From: Dokdonella sp.
Lineage (GTDB): Bacteria; Pseudomonadota; Gammaproteobacteria; Xanthomonadales; Rhodanobacteraceae
Length of the DNA: 64,000 nucleotides
Assembly (NCBI GenBank): GCA_016712865.1
Contig: JADJQH010000001.1
Location: forward strand, 1-64,000
Direction: 5' to 3'
Made by a program: the position numbers and the translations under genes. Of this stretch, positions 8,108-18,017 are shown piece by piece. Each line of letters starts with the position of its first letter. The first letter of the stretch is position 1. The notes under the pieces are model-generated. The model was given only the letters and a program-made list of their open reading frames with translations. It did no database searches and was not told the origin of the DNA.

Positions 8108-8751
8108 GGCGCCGCTCCGCCTGCTGTCGCGCTTTCAGCGGGGCGATTGACGCCCAGGCCCTGCAGGTAGGCAACCATGGCATCCATTTCCGTCTTGCCT
8201 TCCAGCGCGGACTTGGCGCCGGCAATGTCCTCGTCGCTGTAGGGGTCGCCGAGTGTGCGCAACACGCGCATGCGCGCCTGGATATCGGCGACGTCGAGCA
8301 TGGCGTTTGAAAGCCATGCGTAGGCCGGCATGTTCGAATCCGGCACGACCGATCTCGGGTCGATCAGGTGTACGCGCTGCCACTCGTCGCTGTATTTGCC
8401 ACCAACGCGGGCAAGGTCCGGACCGGTGCGCTTGGAGCCCCATTGGAATGGACGGTCGTAGACCGATTCACCTGCCACCGAGTACGGACCGTAACGCTCC
8501 GTTTCGGCGCGTAGTGCACGCACCATCTGCGAATGGCAAAGATGGCAGCCCTCGCGCACGTAGATGTCCTTGCCGGCGAGGCGCAAGGGGTCATAGGGCT
8601 TGATGCCATCGGCCGCCTTGACCGTATTGGCGGCCATGAACAAGGGCGTGATCTCGGCCAGTCCGCCAATGGAGACCATGATCGCCGTCAGGATGCCGAG
8701 CAGACCGGCATGCTTCTCGATCGCCTCAAAATACTTGTATCCGCCTGCCAT
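8104..8751 (-). CDS. ccoO: cbb3 oxidase monoheme cytochrome c subunit CcoO
   Basis: A 215-residue membrane-anchored cytochrome c. One N-terminal helix ([15 protein letters not shown]) precedes the heme site CHLCH near residues 69-73 in the context [15 protein letters not shown], and a Met-containing DSNMPAYAW segment supplies the sixth ligand. It forms the core of the oxidase with CcoN. Separated from ccoN by 185 bases in which no gene is seen. Confidence 0.96.
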   Translation of the reverse strand: MAGGYKYFEAIEKHAGLLGILTAIMVSIGGLAEITPLFMAANTVKAADGIKPYDPLRLAGKDIYVREGCHLCHSQMVRALRAETERYGPYSVAGESVYDRPFQWGSKRTGPDLARVGGKYSDEWQRVHLIDPRSVVPDSNMPAYAWLSNAMLDVADIQARMRVLRTLGDPYSDEDIAGAKSALEGKTEMDAMVAYLQGLGVNRPAESATAGGAAP

Positions 8752-8936
8752 GAGAAAGATCTCTCTTTTTTATCCGCAACGAAACGGTGTTGCGCAAATT
8801 GTCGGTAACCTGGGTCAAACAGCGCGAATGGACTCGCGCATGTGCAACTCCGCGGATGGCCGTTATGGGCCTTGAATGAATCGATGTCCTGCACGCCGCT
8901 GAAATCCCAGTGATGCGGCGCTCTTGATCGCGCGCA

Positions 8937-10403
8937 TCAAATGGTTGCCGGCAGCGGTGCTGGAACCTGATGGGGTTCGGGTTCCGGAATCGGAACGGGG
9001 ATGGGCGTGATCAGCTTGGCACGCGCATGCGCTGCGGTATGCCAGAGGTTCCACGCCATCACCACCATTCCGGCCAGTACCAGCATTCCGCCAAGCCAGC
9101 GCACGACGTACAGCGGTTTGATCGCAATCAAGCTGTCGATGAACGAGTAGGTCAGCGACCCATTGGCTTCGGTGGCGCGCCACATCAGTCCTTCGGTGAC
9201 GCCGGCGATCCACATGGCGAGGATGTAGAGCAACACACCCGCAACATGCAGCCAGAAGTGCAGTTCCATGCCGCGAACCGAGTGCATCGCGGGGCGACCC
9301 AGCGCGCGCGGCGCCATCGCGTAGAGCGAGCCGATGGTGATCATGGCAACCCAACCGATCGAGCCGGAGTGCACATGGGCCACGGTCCAATCGGTGTAAT
9401 GGGAAAGCGCGTTGACGGTCTTGATCGCCATCATCGAGCCTTCAAACGTCGATGCGGCATAGAAAACCAGCGAGATCACCATGAATTTTGCGGCCGGGTC
9501 GGTTTTCAACCTGTGCCAGGAGCCGTTGAAGGTGAGCAGACCGTTGGCTGCGGAACCCCAACTGGGCATGAGCAGGATCAGCGAGAACGCCATGCCGACG
9601 GACTGCACCCAGTCGGGCAGCGCGGTGTACATCAAGTGGTGCGAGCCTGCCCACATGTACACGGAAATCAGCGCCCAGAAATTGACGATCGAGAAGCGGT
9701 AGCTCCACAGCGGTTGCTGGGCCTGGCGCGGCACGAAGTAATACATCATGCCGAGGAAGCCCGCGGTCAGGAAAAACGCCACCGCATTGTGGCCATACCA
9801 CCACTGCACCATGGCATCGACCACGCCCGAGTAGATCGGGTACGACTTGGTGAGCGACACCGGCAAGGCCAGGTTGTTGACGATGTGCAACAGGCCGACG
9901 GCAATGATGAAGGCGCCGTAGTACCAGTTGGCGACGTAGATGTGCCGAATGCGGCGTTTGGCCAGCGTGGCAAAGAACACGGTGCCGAAGGAAACCCAGA
10001 CCACGGCGATCAGGATGTCGATGAACCATTCCGGTTCGGCGTATTCCTTGCTTTGCGTGATGCCCAACGGCATGGTCACCATGGCCAGCACGCAGACCAG
10101 CTGCCAACCCCAGAAGGTGAAGTTCGCCAGTCGTCCGAGCGCAAGCCGCGTGTGTCCGGTGCGCTGCACAACGTAGTAACAGGTACCCATCAGGGCCGAA
10201 CCACCAAAGGCGAAGATCACGCCGAAGGTGTGGTCAGCACGCAGGCGACTGAAGGTCAGGAAGGGAACATCGAAGTTCCAGAACGGCCAGGCCAGCGCGG
10301 CGGCGGCCCAGACGCCGACCGACATGCCGATGATTCCCCAGACGGCGGCGGCAAGCAGGAACAGCCGCACGACTTGATCGTTGTAGGTTTCCGTGTTCGG
10401 CAT
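8937..10403 (-). CDS. ccoN: cbb3 cytochrome oxidase catalytic subunit CcoN
   Basis: A 488-residue, 12-helix heme-copper oxidase subunit I that reduces oxygen at the heme b3-CuB centre. The start [13 protein letters not shown] at 10403 matches the family; the frame is open further upstream but the extra residues are non-native. Histidine ligands are visible in the [10 protein letters not shown] and [13 protein letters not shown] segments, and in [11 protein letters not shown] near the C-terminal third. The C-terminal tail is proline-rich (PVPIPEPEP). It leads the operon. Confidence 0.97.
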   Translation of the reverse strand: MPNTETYNDQVVRLFLLAAAVWGIIGMSVGVWAAAALAWPFWNFDVPFLTFSRLRADHTFGVIFAFGGSALMGTCYYVVQRTGHTRLALGRLANFTFWGWQLVCVLAMVTMPLGITQSKEYAEPEWFIDILIAVVWVSFGTVFFATLAKRRIRHIYVANWYYGAFIIAVGLLHIVNNLALPVSLTKSYPIYSGVVDAMVQWWYGHNAVAFFLTAGFLGMMYYFVPRQAQQPLWSYRFSIVNFWALISVYMWAGSHHLMYTALPDWVQSVGMAFSLILLMPSWGSAANGLLTFNGSWHRLKTDPAAKFMVISLVFYAASTFEGSMMAIKTVNALSHYTDWTVAHVHSGSIGWVAMITIGSLYAMAPRALGRPAMHSVRGMELHFWLHVAGVLLYILAMWIAGVTEGLMWRATEANGSLTYSFIDSLIAIKPLYVVRWLGGMLVLAGMVVMAWNLWHTAAHARAKLITPIPVPIPEPEPHQVPAPLPATI

Positions 10404-10452
10404 TGCGCACTCCAGAAAAAGACCATTCTCCGCCCATGACGCGCTGCCGCAA

Positions 10453-10466
10453 CTGACCTGCGTCAA
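10453..10466 (-). promoter_or_regulatory. FNR/Anr-like site upstream of ccoN
   Basis: On the minus strand the sequence reads TTGACGCAGGTCAG, 7 of 10 defined positions of the consensus TTGAT-N4-ATCAA. It lies about 50 bases before the ccoN start, where an FNR-type activator of a class II promoter would sit. Low-oxygen activation of cbb3 operons by FNR/Anr is well known; use of this site is inference. No regulator gene is in the window. Confidence 0.45.
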
Positions 10467-11054
10467 GTCGCCGCGCCCGGCCACCGCGACATTCGGTCGC
10501 ACCGGATTGGCCTGATCCGTGAATGGCTGGCCTGCCGGCTCAGGCTTTCGCCATTTTGATCCGGTCGCATGACGCTTGCCACTGTCAATGTGATCCGCCG
10601 GCGGTGGCATGGGAATCGGATGCGGTGGCGCGCGGCTGCCATTGCGGGAAACACCGACCGCGCCGTACCGCATGCGGGGAGCCCCGGCGACGCGGATCAG
10701 CTTGCAAAGCGGAGGTTGCCGGTACTTCGGATGCGCTCGTGGTGTTGTGAAGAATGAATCGAATGGAAGGTGGGCTTCTTGACTTGCATGTGCGGCGTGG
10801 CAGCGGGCTGGTGAAACTCTGATCAACCACACCTTTCGTCGTTCCCCCGAAAGCGGACTGCGCAGGCAGCTTGCCGAATCGAACATCGACGCAGCAGATA
10901 ACCCAACGGACGAATTGACTCTGTTGCAACTTATTGAGCGGAGAAGTCACTGGATCCCGGATATCGCTTCGCGATTCCGGGATGACGAACAAAATCAAAG
11001 TTTCCCGACGAACCTGTGCCGATTTGCGGCCAGATGGCAGAAAACAGTTGACTC
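10467..11054. other. Intergenic region with one strong hairpin, no gene seen
   Basis: Nothing recognisable is encoded between the divergent ccoN and hemP genes. At 10953-10983 a near-perfect stem (ATCCCGGATATCGC / GCGATTCCGGGAT, loop TTC) sits in the frame GTCACTGG...GATGACG. The same frame recurs before the tRNA at about 25841-25874, so it belongs to a dispersed palindromic family. Confidence 0.5.
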
Positions 11055-11073
11055 GCAAATGCGAATCATTATC
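11055..11073 (+). promoter_or_regulatory. Fur box upstream of hemP
   Basis: GCAAATGCGAATCATTATC matches 15 of 19 bases of the Fur consensus palindrome. It lies 31 bases before the hemP start, fitting iron-dependent repression of the heme uptake genes. Confidence 0.75.
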
Positions 11074-11103
11074 ATCTAATCGACCACCACGACGGAGACA
11101 CCT

Positions 11104-11304
11104 ATGTTCGAGTCTGGCTCCACCCCAGCGGCAGTCGATCCGGCCGTGCAACGGCAGCCGACCGGTTCGAGCGGCGTGACAACTGCGTCACGAATCAACA
11201 GCCACAACCTCTTGCGTGGCGGGCGCGATCTGCTCATTGAACACGCCGGCCAGGAATACCGCCTGCACCTGACGCGCAATGACAAGCTGATACTCACCAA
11301 ATAG
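11104..11304 (+). CDS. hemP: Hemin uptake protein HemP
   Basis: A 66-residue protein of the HemP family with the conserved C-terminus SHNLLRGGRDLLIEH...YRLHLTRNDKLILTK. HemP is a small cytosolic protein found in front of heme receptor genes; in related bacteria it activates their expression. GGAGA at 11093-11097 is a good ribosome binding site, and a Fur box lies just upstream. The first 25 residues are variable. Confidence 0.9.
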   Translation: MFESGSTPAAVDPAVQRQPTGSSGVTTASRINSHNLLRGGRDLLIEHAGQEYRLHLTRNDKLILTK

Positions 11305-11421
11305 CAGCCGCGGCGCATGCCGCCTGCAACCACTCCAACGACGCCAGCCAGAACCGCCCGCCATCCCGGTTCATAGCCAGCCAGCTGCATACCCATTTCA
11401 TCGGCTGCCCTGGAACCCTCC

Positions 11422-13695
11422 ATGCCCAAACTCGCCGCCGCCGGCATTCCCGCCATGCTGATCTGCGCGGGCGCAAGCCATGCGGAAACCCGCGTCCCCG
11501 AAATACCCGTGCTCAGCGAGCTGGACCGCATCGTGGTCACCGCAACGCTCAATGAGCGCGCCCAGAAGGACGTTGCCAATGAAGTCAGCGTGATCGAAGC
11601 AGCCGAAGTCGATCGCCGCCAAAGCCAGAGCGTTGCCGACCTCTTGCGCTATGAGCCTGGCGTGTCGGCCAGCGGCAGTGCAGTGGGCGGAGGTCGCTTC
11701 GGCCAGGGCGGGATCTCCATCCGCGGCTTGAGCGGCAATCGCGTGCGCATCGAACTGGATGGCGTGGCGATTCCCGACAGTTTCGAAATCGGCAGCTTTT
11801 CCAGCGCGGGTCGCGACGTGGTCGATGTTGATGTGCTCAAGCGCGTTGAGATCATCCGCGGCGCATCATCGTCCTTGTATGGTTCCGACGCACTCGCCGG
11901 CGTGGTCAGCTACGTGACCAAGGATCCGGTCGATTTCGTGGGGCCGCAAGGTGGCCAGTATCTGTCGGGCAAGCTGTTGTATGACAGTGCCAATCGTGGC
12001 AGTGCATTGACGGGAACCTGGGCGGCCGGCTCGCAGGCCAATGGCCTGGTGCTTGTGGCCACGCATCGTGAAGGGGCAGCGCGCAACAACCGCGGGGAAA
12101 TCGACAGCGCAGACTCCACGCGAACCCGACCGAATCCGCAGGACACGCGCAGCGATGCAGTGCTGGCCAAGTACGTGCATACCTCCGCATCCGGGCGTGT
12201 CGACCGCTTGTCGTTCGATGGCGAGCGTGGCGATGTGGAAACCGATGTACTCAGCAGCCGCCTGCGCAACCCGCTCACCGGCGCGTCAACCACCGCCTTG
12301 CTCGGTGACGACAGCCGCGAGCGCCTGCGCCTTGGCTTCGACCAGGAGTTCACGCTCTCCTCGCCACTCGCCGATTCGCTGGACTGGCGCGTCAATCTTC
12401 AGCGCAGTTCAACGACGCAGGATTCCTTTGAAGACCGTGTCACGGTGACTGCGCAAGGTCCGGTCAATCCGAATCGACGCTTTCGCCGCTTCGAGTTCGA
12501 GCAACAAGTGTTGGGAGTCGAGGCGAGCGCGCGCAAGGCGTTGAGCTCCGGATCGGTTGATCACGCGATCACCTACGGCATCGACCTGACCCGCACCAGC
12601 ACGGATGAATTGCGCGACGGCTGGCAACTGGATCTCACCACCGGTGCCATGTCCAATGTGGTCATGCCCGACGTTTATCCGGTGCGCGACTTCCCCAAGA
12701 GCAAGACCACCAATGCCGCATTGTTCGTGCAGGATGAAATGGGCTTGCTGGACGGACGCCTGAGCCTGATTCCGGCCTTGCGCGTTGACCATTACCGCCT
12801 TGATCCGGAGGTTGACGCGACCTTTGCCGAGGACAATCCGGGTGTGGCAGTCGACGGTTTGAACAGCACCAGTTGGTCGCCAAAGCTGGGCATGATCTGG
12901 CGTTGGAACCCATCCGTATCGATGTTTGCGCAATACGCGCATGGCTTTCGCGCGCCGCCCTACAACGATGTGAACCTCGGCTTCACCAACCTGGCCTTCG
13001 GCTATACCTCGATGCCGAATCCCGACTTGAAGCCGGAGTCAAGCAACGGTCTCGAAATCGGCCTGCGCGCGCAGGGAGCATCCGGCTGGCTCAGCGTGTC
13101 GACCTATGAAAACCGGTATCGCGATTTCATCGAGTCGATGTCCTTCGTCGGCGTGGACCCGCAAAGCGGACTGATGTTGTTCCAGTCGGTCAATGTGGGA
13201 CGGGTACGCATCCGGGGCGCGGAGGCGCGCTTTGGACTTGAACTGGGTTCCTTCAACGACGCGCTGGATGGATGGATGCTCAAGGGCAGCCTGGCCCATG
13301 CGCGTGGCGATGATCGTGGCGCGGATGAACCGCTGGTCAGCGTCGATCCCATGACCGCCGTACTCGGCCTGGCCTACGAGGGCGAAAACTGGGGGGCTGA
13401 ACTCATCACGCGCATGGTGGGGCGCAAGGATCGCCTGCCGGAGCCTTCGACCTCGATCGATCCGACGCAACCGCCGCCGGCGCCGCTGTTCGAGGCGCCA
13501 GGACACGCGACCATCGATTTCTACGCGCACTGGCAAGCAATGCCGCACCTGGAGCTGTTCGGTGCCCTGACCAACATCGGCAATCGTCGCTATTGGGATT
13601 GGGGCACGGTTGCCGGCTTCTCCGAGCGCGCCAACATCGACCTGTACAGCGCCCCCGGTCGCGCCATTCGCCTTGGTTTGCGCACCACATTCTGA
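11422..13695 (+). CDS. hemR: TonB-dependent heme/hemoglobin receptor
   Basis: A 757-residue outer-membrane receptor that imports heme using TonB energy. Residues 1-21 (MPKLAAAGIPAMLICAGASHA) look like a signal peptide; DRIVVTAT near 34-41 is the TonB box. A plug domain follows (VADLLRYEPGV, GNRVRIELDGVAI, RGASSSLYGSDALAG), then a beta barrel ending in Phe (RLGLRTTF). The receptor type is that of the hemoglobin/heme/lactoferrin family. It follows hemP by 117 bases and heads the genes that follow; control by the Fur box is likely. Confidence 0.9.
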   Translation: MPKLAAAGIPAMLICAGASHAETRVPEIPVLSELDRIVVTATLNERAQKDVANEVSVIEAAEVDRRQSQSVADLLRYEPGVSASGSAVGGGRFGQGGISIRGLSGNRVRIELDGVAIPDSFEIGSFSSAGRDVVDVDVLKRVEIIRGASSSLYGSDALAGVVSYVTKDPVDFVGPQGGQYLSGKLLYDSANRGSALTGTWAAGSQANGLVLVATHREGAARNNRGEIDSADSTRTRPNPQDTRSDAVLAKYVHTSASGRVDRLSFDGERGDVETDVLSSRLRNPLTGASTTALLGDDSRERLRLGFDQEFTLSSPLADSLDWRVNLQRSSTTQDSFEDRVTVTAQGPVNPNRRFRRFEFEQQVLGVEASARKALSSGSVDHAITYGIDLTRTSTDELRDGWQLDLTTGAMSNVVMPDVYPVRDFPKSKTTNAALFVQDEMGLLDGRLSLIPALRVDHYRLDPEVDATFAEDNPGVAVDGLNSTSWSPKLGMIWRWNPSVSMFAQYAHGFRAPPYNDVNLGFTNLAFGYTSMPNPDLKPESSNGLEIGLRAQGASGWLSVSTYENRYRDFIESMSFVGVDPQSGLMLFQSVNVGRVRIRGAEARFGLELGSFNDALDGWMLKGSLAHARGDDRGADEPLVSVDPMTAVLGLAYEGENWGAELITRMVGRKDRLPEPSTSIDPTQPPPAPLFEAPGHATIDFYAHWQAMPHLELFGALTNIGNRRYWDWGTVAGFSERANIDLYSAPGRAIRLGLRTTF

Positions 13696-13715
13696 TCGCG
13701 ATGCGGAGTACGACC

Positions 13716-14391
13716 ATGAGTGATCGTCCCCTCGACACTGAATCGCTTGCCTGGCCGTTGCTCGCGGCCGCCGAAGATGCGTGGACGGAATCGCCGGAAC
13801 CGGTTGCCCGGACAAGGCCCAGACAGCCGGACCGGCAATCCCGGATTGCAGGACCTGGTCGAGGCGCTGCCCAAACTCGGTTCCGTGCTCTGGCTTGAGC
13901 GGCGCGAGCGGCGCCACGCCACGGACGAAGTGAAAATCGGTGCCCGTGGTGTTTTGCTATTGGATCATCCGGCGCTGCGCACCCTGGCCAGTTGCCGCGA
14001 CGTCGCCGCCTGCAGCACCGTCACCCCGCATGGACCGCGCGAATGGTTGTGTCTGCGTGATGGACGCGGCGAGACGCGTGCCAAGGTCTACCTGCTTCCG
14101 GACACCGACTACCTGGCCTGGGATGAGTTGACCGCGCGCATTGCGCCCGCGAAATGCCCGCCGCAGGTGCCCGCCTGGCACGCGCATGGCGCTTTCCTGC
14201 GCAGCGCATTTGCCCGTTTTGGCGCCAGCTGGAATGCGCGTCTGCTCGCCTTTGAACGCAAACGCCTGCCCTGGATGGATACGCTGGATGCCAGGCCGCC
14301 GCTGCGTCTGTCGCTGCTCGGTCTGGATCTGGCACACGCTATCGCGCGGTCGGAAGGGGCAGAGCTGGTGACACCCTTGTATTCAGTCTGA
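13716..14391 (+). pseudogene. HemS/HmuX-like heme utilisation gene, apparent frameshift
   Basis: The start at 13716 is well supported by GGAG at 13705-13708, and the first frame gives MSDRPLDTESLAWPLLAAAE and onward to about residue 35, then loses character and stops by 13898. A frame shifted by one base then reads LQDLVEALPKLGSVLWLERR through to TGA at 14389, resembling one HemS/HemX-type domain (KVYLLPDTDYLAWDEL). The switch is near 13810-13835, and dropping one base gives about 224 residues. Such proteins bind or traffic heme in the cytoplasm. The position between the receptor and a lipoprotein fits. Either a recent mutation or a sequencing error. Confidence 0.6.
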
Positions 14392-14402
14392 TGGAGAAGA
14401 CC

Positions 14403-15434
14403 ATGCGCCTGTTGATTTGCGTTGCCGCGATTTGCGCACTCGCGGCATGTTCCGGCTACACCACGAAGCCCGACTCGGCAAAGCCGGCGCCCCTGGCCGA
14501 ACCTGCACCGGTTGCCTACGAGCGTCCCTGCGCGAGTTTGCCGACCACGCCCGAGGCGGCATTCGAGTGCGACCGTCGGAGCATCCTGGCCATGGCCGGC
14601 GAATTCCGCGTGCGCTTCGCATTCGATGAAACCGCGGCGCTGGCTCCAGGCTATGCCCCGCATGCGGCCCAGCGCAGTGGAGGAACCGAATGGGTGACCG
14701 TGGTCGCCGACGATGGCCGCTTCATTTCACTGCAACACATCCTGGTCATGGGCAAGGACCACATCGTGGTCAAGCACTGGCGCCAGGATTGGCAGTTCGA
14801 ACCCGCCAGCGTGCTGCGCTATCGGGGCCATGGCGAGTTCGCGCACGAATTGATTCCCGCCGAAGCCGCCCGCGGGATCTGGTCGCAAACGGTTTACGAA
14901 GTGGACGATGCGCCGCGCTATGGCGGCATCGGTCGCTGGACACATGCGGCGGATGCCGATGCGTGGGAATCGGATCGCAGCTGGCGACCCTTGCCGCGTC
15001 GCGAGTACAGCAAGCGCAAGGACTACCAGCTGCTCGACGTGGTCAATCGCCACACGCTGACACCCTCCGGCTGGGTACACGAGCAGGACAACACCAAGAT
15101 TCAACGTGATGCCGATGGCAGCCTGCATGCGCTCGCGCGGGAGCATGGTATCAACAGCTACAAGCGCATCTCGGACTACGACTTCAGCGCTGGCCGCACG
15201 TACTGGGAAAAGACCCGGGCATTCTGGTCCAGCGTTCGCCAGGAATGGACTGCGGCCATGGCGAGCAAGCCACGATTCAAGCTGAGCCCGGAACCCAACG
15301 GCGAACCGCGCGCGGAGTTGTTTTTCAATCTGGCGGAAAAAGCCGTCTCCGGCGAGGCCATTGCGGAGAGCGAAATCAAGGCGCTTGTGGATCAGCACCT
15401 GGGGGCAAGCAGCGAAGGACGCGCGGCTGATTGA
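14403..15434 (+). CDS. Heme-locus lipoprotein (DUF6607-like)
   Basis: A 343-residue lipoprotein: the signal MRLLICVAAICALAAC ends in a lipobox with the lipid-carrying Cys at 16. The start at 14403 is preferred over the in-frame ATG at 14391 because GGAGA at 14393-14397 is correctly spaced for it. The mature part is rich in aromatic residues (HWRQDWQFEP, GIWSQTVYEVDD) and lacks a recognised enzyme motif. I recall this family (DUF6607) next to TonB heme receptors in this order. Probable envelope role in heme acquisition; function unknown. Confidence 0.75.
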   Translation: MRLLICVAAICALAACSGYTTKPDSAKPAPLAEPAPVAYERPCASLPTTPEAAFECDRRSILAMAGEFRVRFAFDETAALAPGYAPHAAQRSGGTEWVTVVADDGRFISLQHILVMGKDHIVVKHWRQDWQFEPASVLRYRGHGEFAHELIPAEAARGIWSQTVYEVDDAPRYGGIGRWTHAADADAWESDRSWRPLPRREYSKRKDYQLLDVVNRHTLTPSGWVHEQDNTKIQRDADGSLHALAREHGINSYKRISDYDFSAGRTYWEKTRAFWSSVRQEWTAAMASKPRFKLSPEPNGEPRAELFFNLAEKAVSGEAIAESEIKALVDQHLGASSEGRAAD

Positions 15435-15596
15435 ATCGGTGCGCCGGGTCACAGCGGGAGCGACCCGGCTTTCCCGCAAGGCGCGCGCGGCAATTCGGCT
15501 GCGCGTGCCGACGGCGATGCACGATTGGACAGGCCCACGTTCGGTTCAGGATCAAGCCTGATAATGTGCGCCCCGAACGCCGCTTTTGAATACTCC

Positions 15597-16250
15597 ATGC
15601 ACAAGATCCTTGCGCTGCTGTTGCTGTCACTCGTCTCCTCGCCGGTTTGTGCCGAGGACTCCGCACGCGCCAGGCTCGCAGCTTTTTCCGCAGACCTGCA
15701 TTCGGTCAGCGCCAGCTTCGAGCAGTCGGTGACCGGTGCAAGTGGCCACCGTGGCGAGGTTTCCTCCGGGAAAATGATGTTGCAGGCACCACGCCAGTTG
15801 CGCTGGCACACGACCTCGCCGTTCGAACAATTGATCGTCGCCGATGGCAGCAAGGTGTGGATCTACGATCCCGACCTGGAGCAGGTCAGCGTGCGCAAGC
15901 AGGGCGCAGAGGAAGCGCACAGTCCTTTGACCGTGCTCACCGACCTGGGCCAGCTGGATGCGGAATTCGTGGTCAGCGAGGCGGGCGAACGGGACGGCCT
16001 GCGCTGGCTCAAGCTGGTCTCGCGCGCCAGCGAGCCGGAATTTGCATTTGCCGAGCTGGGTTTTGCCGAATCGGATTTGGCCCGCATGCGCTTCGAGGAT
16101 GCCTTGGGCAACACCACGGAGATCCGCTTCTCCGACTGGAAGCGCGACCCCAGGCTGCCTGCCGACACCTTCTCGTTTTCACCGCCGGCAGGAGTGGATG
16201 TCGTCGGTGACGCCGAGGCGGATGCCGAAGTGTTTCCGATCAAGGATTGA
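15597..16250 (+). CDS. lolA: Outer-membrane lipoprotein carrier LolA
   Basis: A 217-residue periplasmic carrier that takes lipoproteins from the LolCDE complex to LolB. The start at 15597 gives a clear signal peptide (MHKILALLLLSLVSSPVCA). The fold's landmarks are visible: FEQSVTG near residue 40, MMLQAPRQLRW, WIYDPDLEQVSV, and FSPPAGVDVV close to the end. In relatives lolA sits next to rarA; here NDH-2 and copper genes lie between. Confidence 0.92.
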   Translation: MHKILALLLLSLVSSPVCAEDSARARLAAFSADLHSVSASFEQSVTGASGHRGEVSSGKMMLQAPRQLRWHTTSPFEQLIVADGSKVWIYDPDLEQVSVRKQGAEEAHSPLTVLTDLGQLDAEFVVSEAGERDGLRWLKLVSRASEPEFAFAELGFAESDLARMRFEDALGNTTEIRFSDWKRDPRLPADTFSFSPPAGVDVVGDAEADAEVFPIKD

Positions 16251-16303
16251 TTTTTCCTCCGCCGCTGCAAGATCAGGTTGCAATACACACAAACGGGCCT
16301 CCC

Positions 16304-16522
16304 ATGCGCGCACTCGTCGTCTTCCTGCTTTGGGCAATCCTCTTGGTCCTGTGCTGGCCGCTGGCGCTGGTACTGCTGATTCTCTGGCCGATCCTCTGGC
16401 TGCTGTCCATCCCGTTCCGCATTGTGGGTTCCTTGATGGAAGGCATCCTTGCCCTGGTCAAGGCGATCTTCCTGCTGCCCGCGCGCCTGCTCGGTTATCG
16501 ACCGACCCCACCCGCGCCGTAG
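16304..16522 (+). CDS. Small hydrophobic membrane protein
   Basis: A 72-residue protein, almost wholly hydrophobic, with two probable membrane segments (LLWAILLVLCWPLALVLL and ILWLLSIPFRIVGSLM) and a Pro-rich tail. The ATG at 16304 is chosen because the upstream part of the frame is not protein-like. It is not a family I can name, and no motif indicates function. It stands alone between lolA and ndh. Confidence 0.6.
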   Translation: MRALVVFLLWAILLVLCWPLALVLLILWPILWLLSIPFRIVGSLMEGILALVKAIFLLPARLLGYRPTPPAP

Positions 16523-16580
16523 TGGCCACCGCGAGGCGGATCGCACAGTATCGAGACCTTGCGAAGGAATGACCTGAACC

Positions 16581-17888
16581 ATGCCAGCGGATTCCGGGCT
16601 TCCCCATGTCCTGATCGTCGGTGGTGGTTTCGCGGGCCTGTGGGCAACGCGTGCCCTGGCCAGTGCGCCGGTCCGCATCACTTTGCTGGATCGCGAGAAT
16701 CACCACGTGTTCCAGCCGCTGCTCTACCAGGTGGCCACGGCCGGCTTGTCGGCTCCGGACATTTCCGCGCCCCTGCGCCACATCCTGCGTCGGCAACGCA
16801 ATGTCACCGTTTTGATGGCTGAAGCGCGCGTTATCGAAACTGCGCGCAAGCGGGTGATCGATGCCGAGGGCAAGGCACATGACTACGATTACCTGGTGCT
16901 GGCCACCGGTGCCACGCATGCCTACTTCGGGCATGACGACTGGTCCCGCTTCGCGCCGGGGCTGAAAACCCTCGACGATGCGCTGGCCATTCGCAGACGC
17001 ATCCTGTCGGCCTTCGAACGTGCCGAGATGGAGCCGGATCCTGCGGCGCAGGCGGCCTGGCTCACCTTCGCCATCGTCGGCGCCGGGCCGACCGGGGTGG
17101 AACTCGCCGGAACCCTGGCCGAGATTGCTCGCCACACGCTTCGACACGAATTCCGCCGCATTGATCTGCATGCGGCCCGCGTGTTGCTGCTGGAAGCCGG
17201 ACCCCGCGTGCTTTCCTCGTTTCCTGAATCGCTCTCGGAAAAAGCGCGAAAGCAGCTTGAGCGACTGGGCGTGGAAGTGCACACCGGGACACCGGTCGGT
17301 GCCATCGATGCTGATGGGGTTTTGCTCGGCCCCCAGAGGATCGCCGCGCGCACTGTGCTCTGGTCCGCAGGCGTGGCCGCCTCGCCACTGGCGAAGAGCC
17401 TGGGCGTAGCGCTGGATCGAGCCGGTCGGGTTCCGGTGCAGGCCGACCTCAGTATCGCGGGATTGCCCGAGGTGTTCGTCGCCGGCGATCTCGCCTCCGT
17501 GCAGCAAGAGGGCAAGCCGGTTCCGGGCGTTGCCCCTGCGGCCAAGCAGATGGGGGATTGTGTGGCCAAGGTGATCCGCGCGCGCATCGCGGGGCAGGCC
17601 GCGGCGTCGTTCCGCTACCGGGATTTTGGCAACCTGGCAACCATTGGTCGCATGGCGGCCGTGGTCGATGTGCGTGGCTGGCACCTGTCGGGCGTGCTGG
17701 CCTGGTGGTTCTGGCTGGCCGCCCATGTCTGGTTCCTGATCGGATTCCGCAACCGGCTGGTGGTGCTGATCGATTGGGCGCGCGCGTACTGGAGCTACCA
17801 GCGCAGCGCCCGCATCATCGTGGGTCGCAACGAGATGCCGCCGAGCGCGACCGTGAAAGGCGCAGCCACCGACGGGCCAGAAACCTGA
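16581..17888 (+). CDS. ndh: Type II NADH dehydrogenase (NDH-2)
   Basis: A 435-residue FAD enzyme that oxidises NADH and reduces quinone without pumping protons. The FAD-binding GGGFAG is at residues 13-18, followed by a DREN...HHVFQPLLYQ segment typical of NDH-2. The NADH-binding GAGPTG lies near 170, and a second FAD motif (VFVAGDLA) near 300. A hydrophobic C-terminal part (LAWWFWLAAHVWFLIGF) anchors it to the membrane. Monocistronic by appearance. Confidence 0.9.
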   Translation: MPADSGLPHVLIVGGGFAGLWATRALASAPVRITLLDRENHHVFQPLLYQVATAGLSAPDISAPLRHILRRQRNVTVLMAEARVIETARKRVIDAEGKAHDYDYLVLATGATHAYFGHDDWSRFAPGLKTLDDALAIRRRILSAFERAEMEPDPAAQAAWLTFAIVGAGPTGVELAGTLAEIARHTLRHEFRRIDLHAARVLLLEAGPRVLSSFPESLSEKARKQLERLGVEVHTGTPVGAIDADGVLLGPQRIAARTVLWSAGVAASPLAKSLGVALDRAGRVPVQADLSIAGLPEVFVAGDLASVQQEGKPVPGVAPAAKQMGDCVAKVIRARIAGQAAASFRYRDFGNLATIGRMAAVVDVRGWHLSGVLAWWFWLAAHVWFLIGFRNRLVVLIDWARAYWSYQRSARIIVGRNEMPPSATVKGAATDGPET

Positions 17889-17917
17889 GCGGATCCTGAA
17901 CGGATGGGATTTATCTC

Positions 17918-17949
17918 TTGACTCTGGACCAAGGTCCAGGGTGCATGCT
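17918..17949 (+). promoter_or_regulatory. MerR-type operator/promoter before the metal regulator
   Basis: TTGACT at 17918 is followed by the perfect palindrome CTGGACC-AA-GGTCCAG (17924-17939) and a weak -10 (CATGCT, 17944-17949). The 20-base spacer is longer than normal, as in promoters activated by MerR-family proteins through DNA twisting. It lies about 70 bases before merR and probably drives merR, the next orf and the copper ATPase. Confidence 0.75.
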
Positions 17950-18017
17950 GCCGCCATCGGATCGGCCACGGCAGGTGTTGTCGGGTCGGGTCCGATCCCT
18001 TCCGATCGGAGATGCCC

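Noticed and set aside
8863-8943. Small peptide frame in the ccoN-ccoO gap
   Set aside because: About 24 residues, overlapping the ccoN stop, with no family or ribosome site.
10585-11151. Minus-strand frame upstream of hemP
   Set aside because: No family marks; it covers the Fur box and the hemP start, which are well supported.
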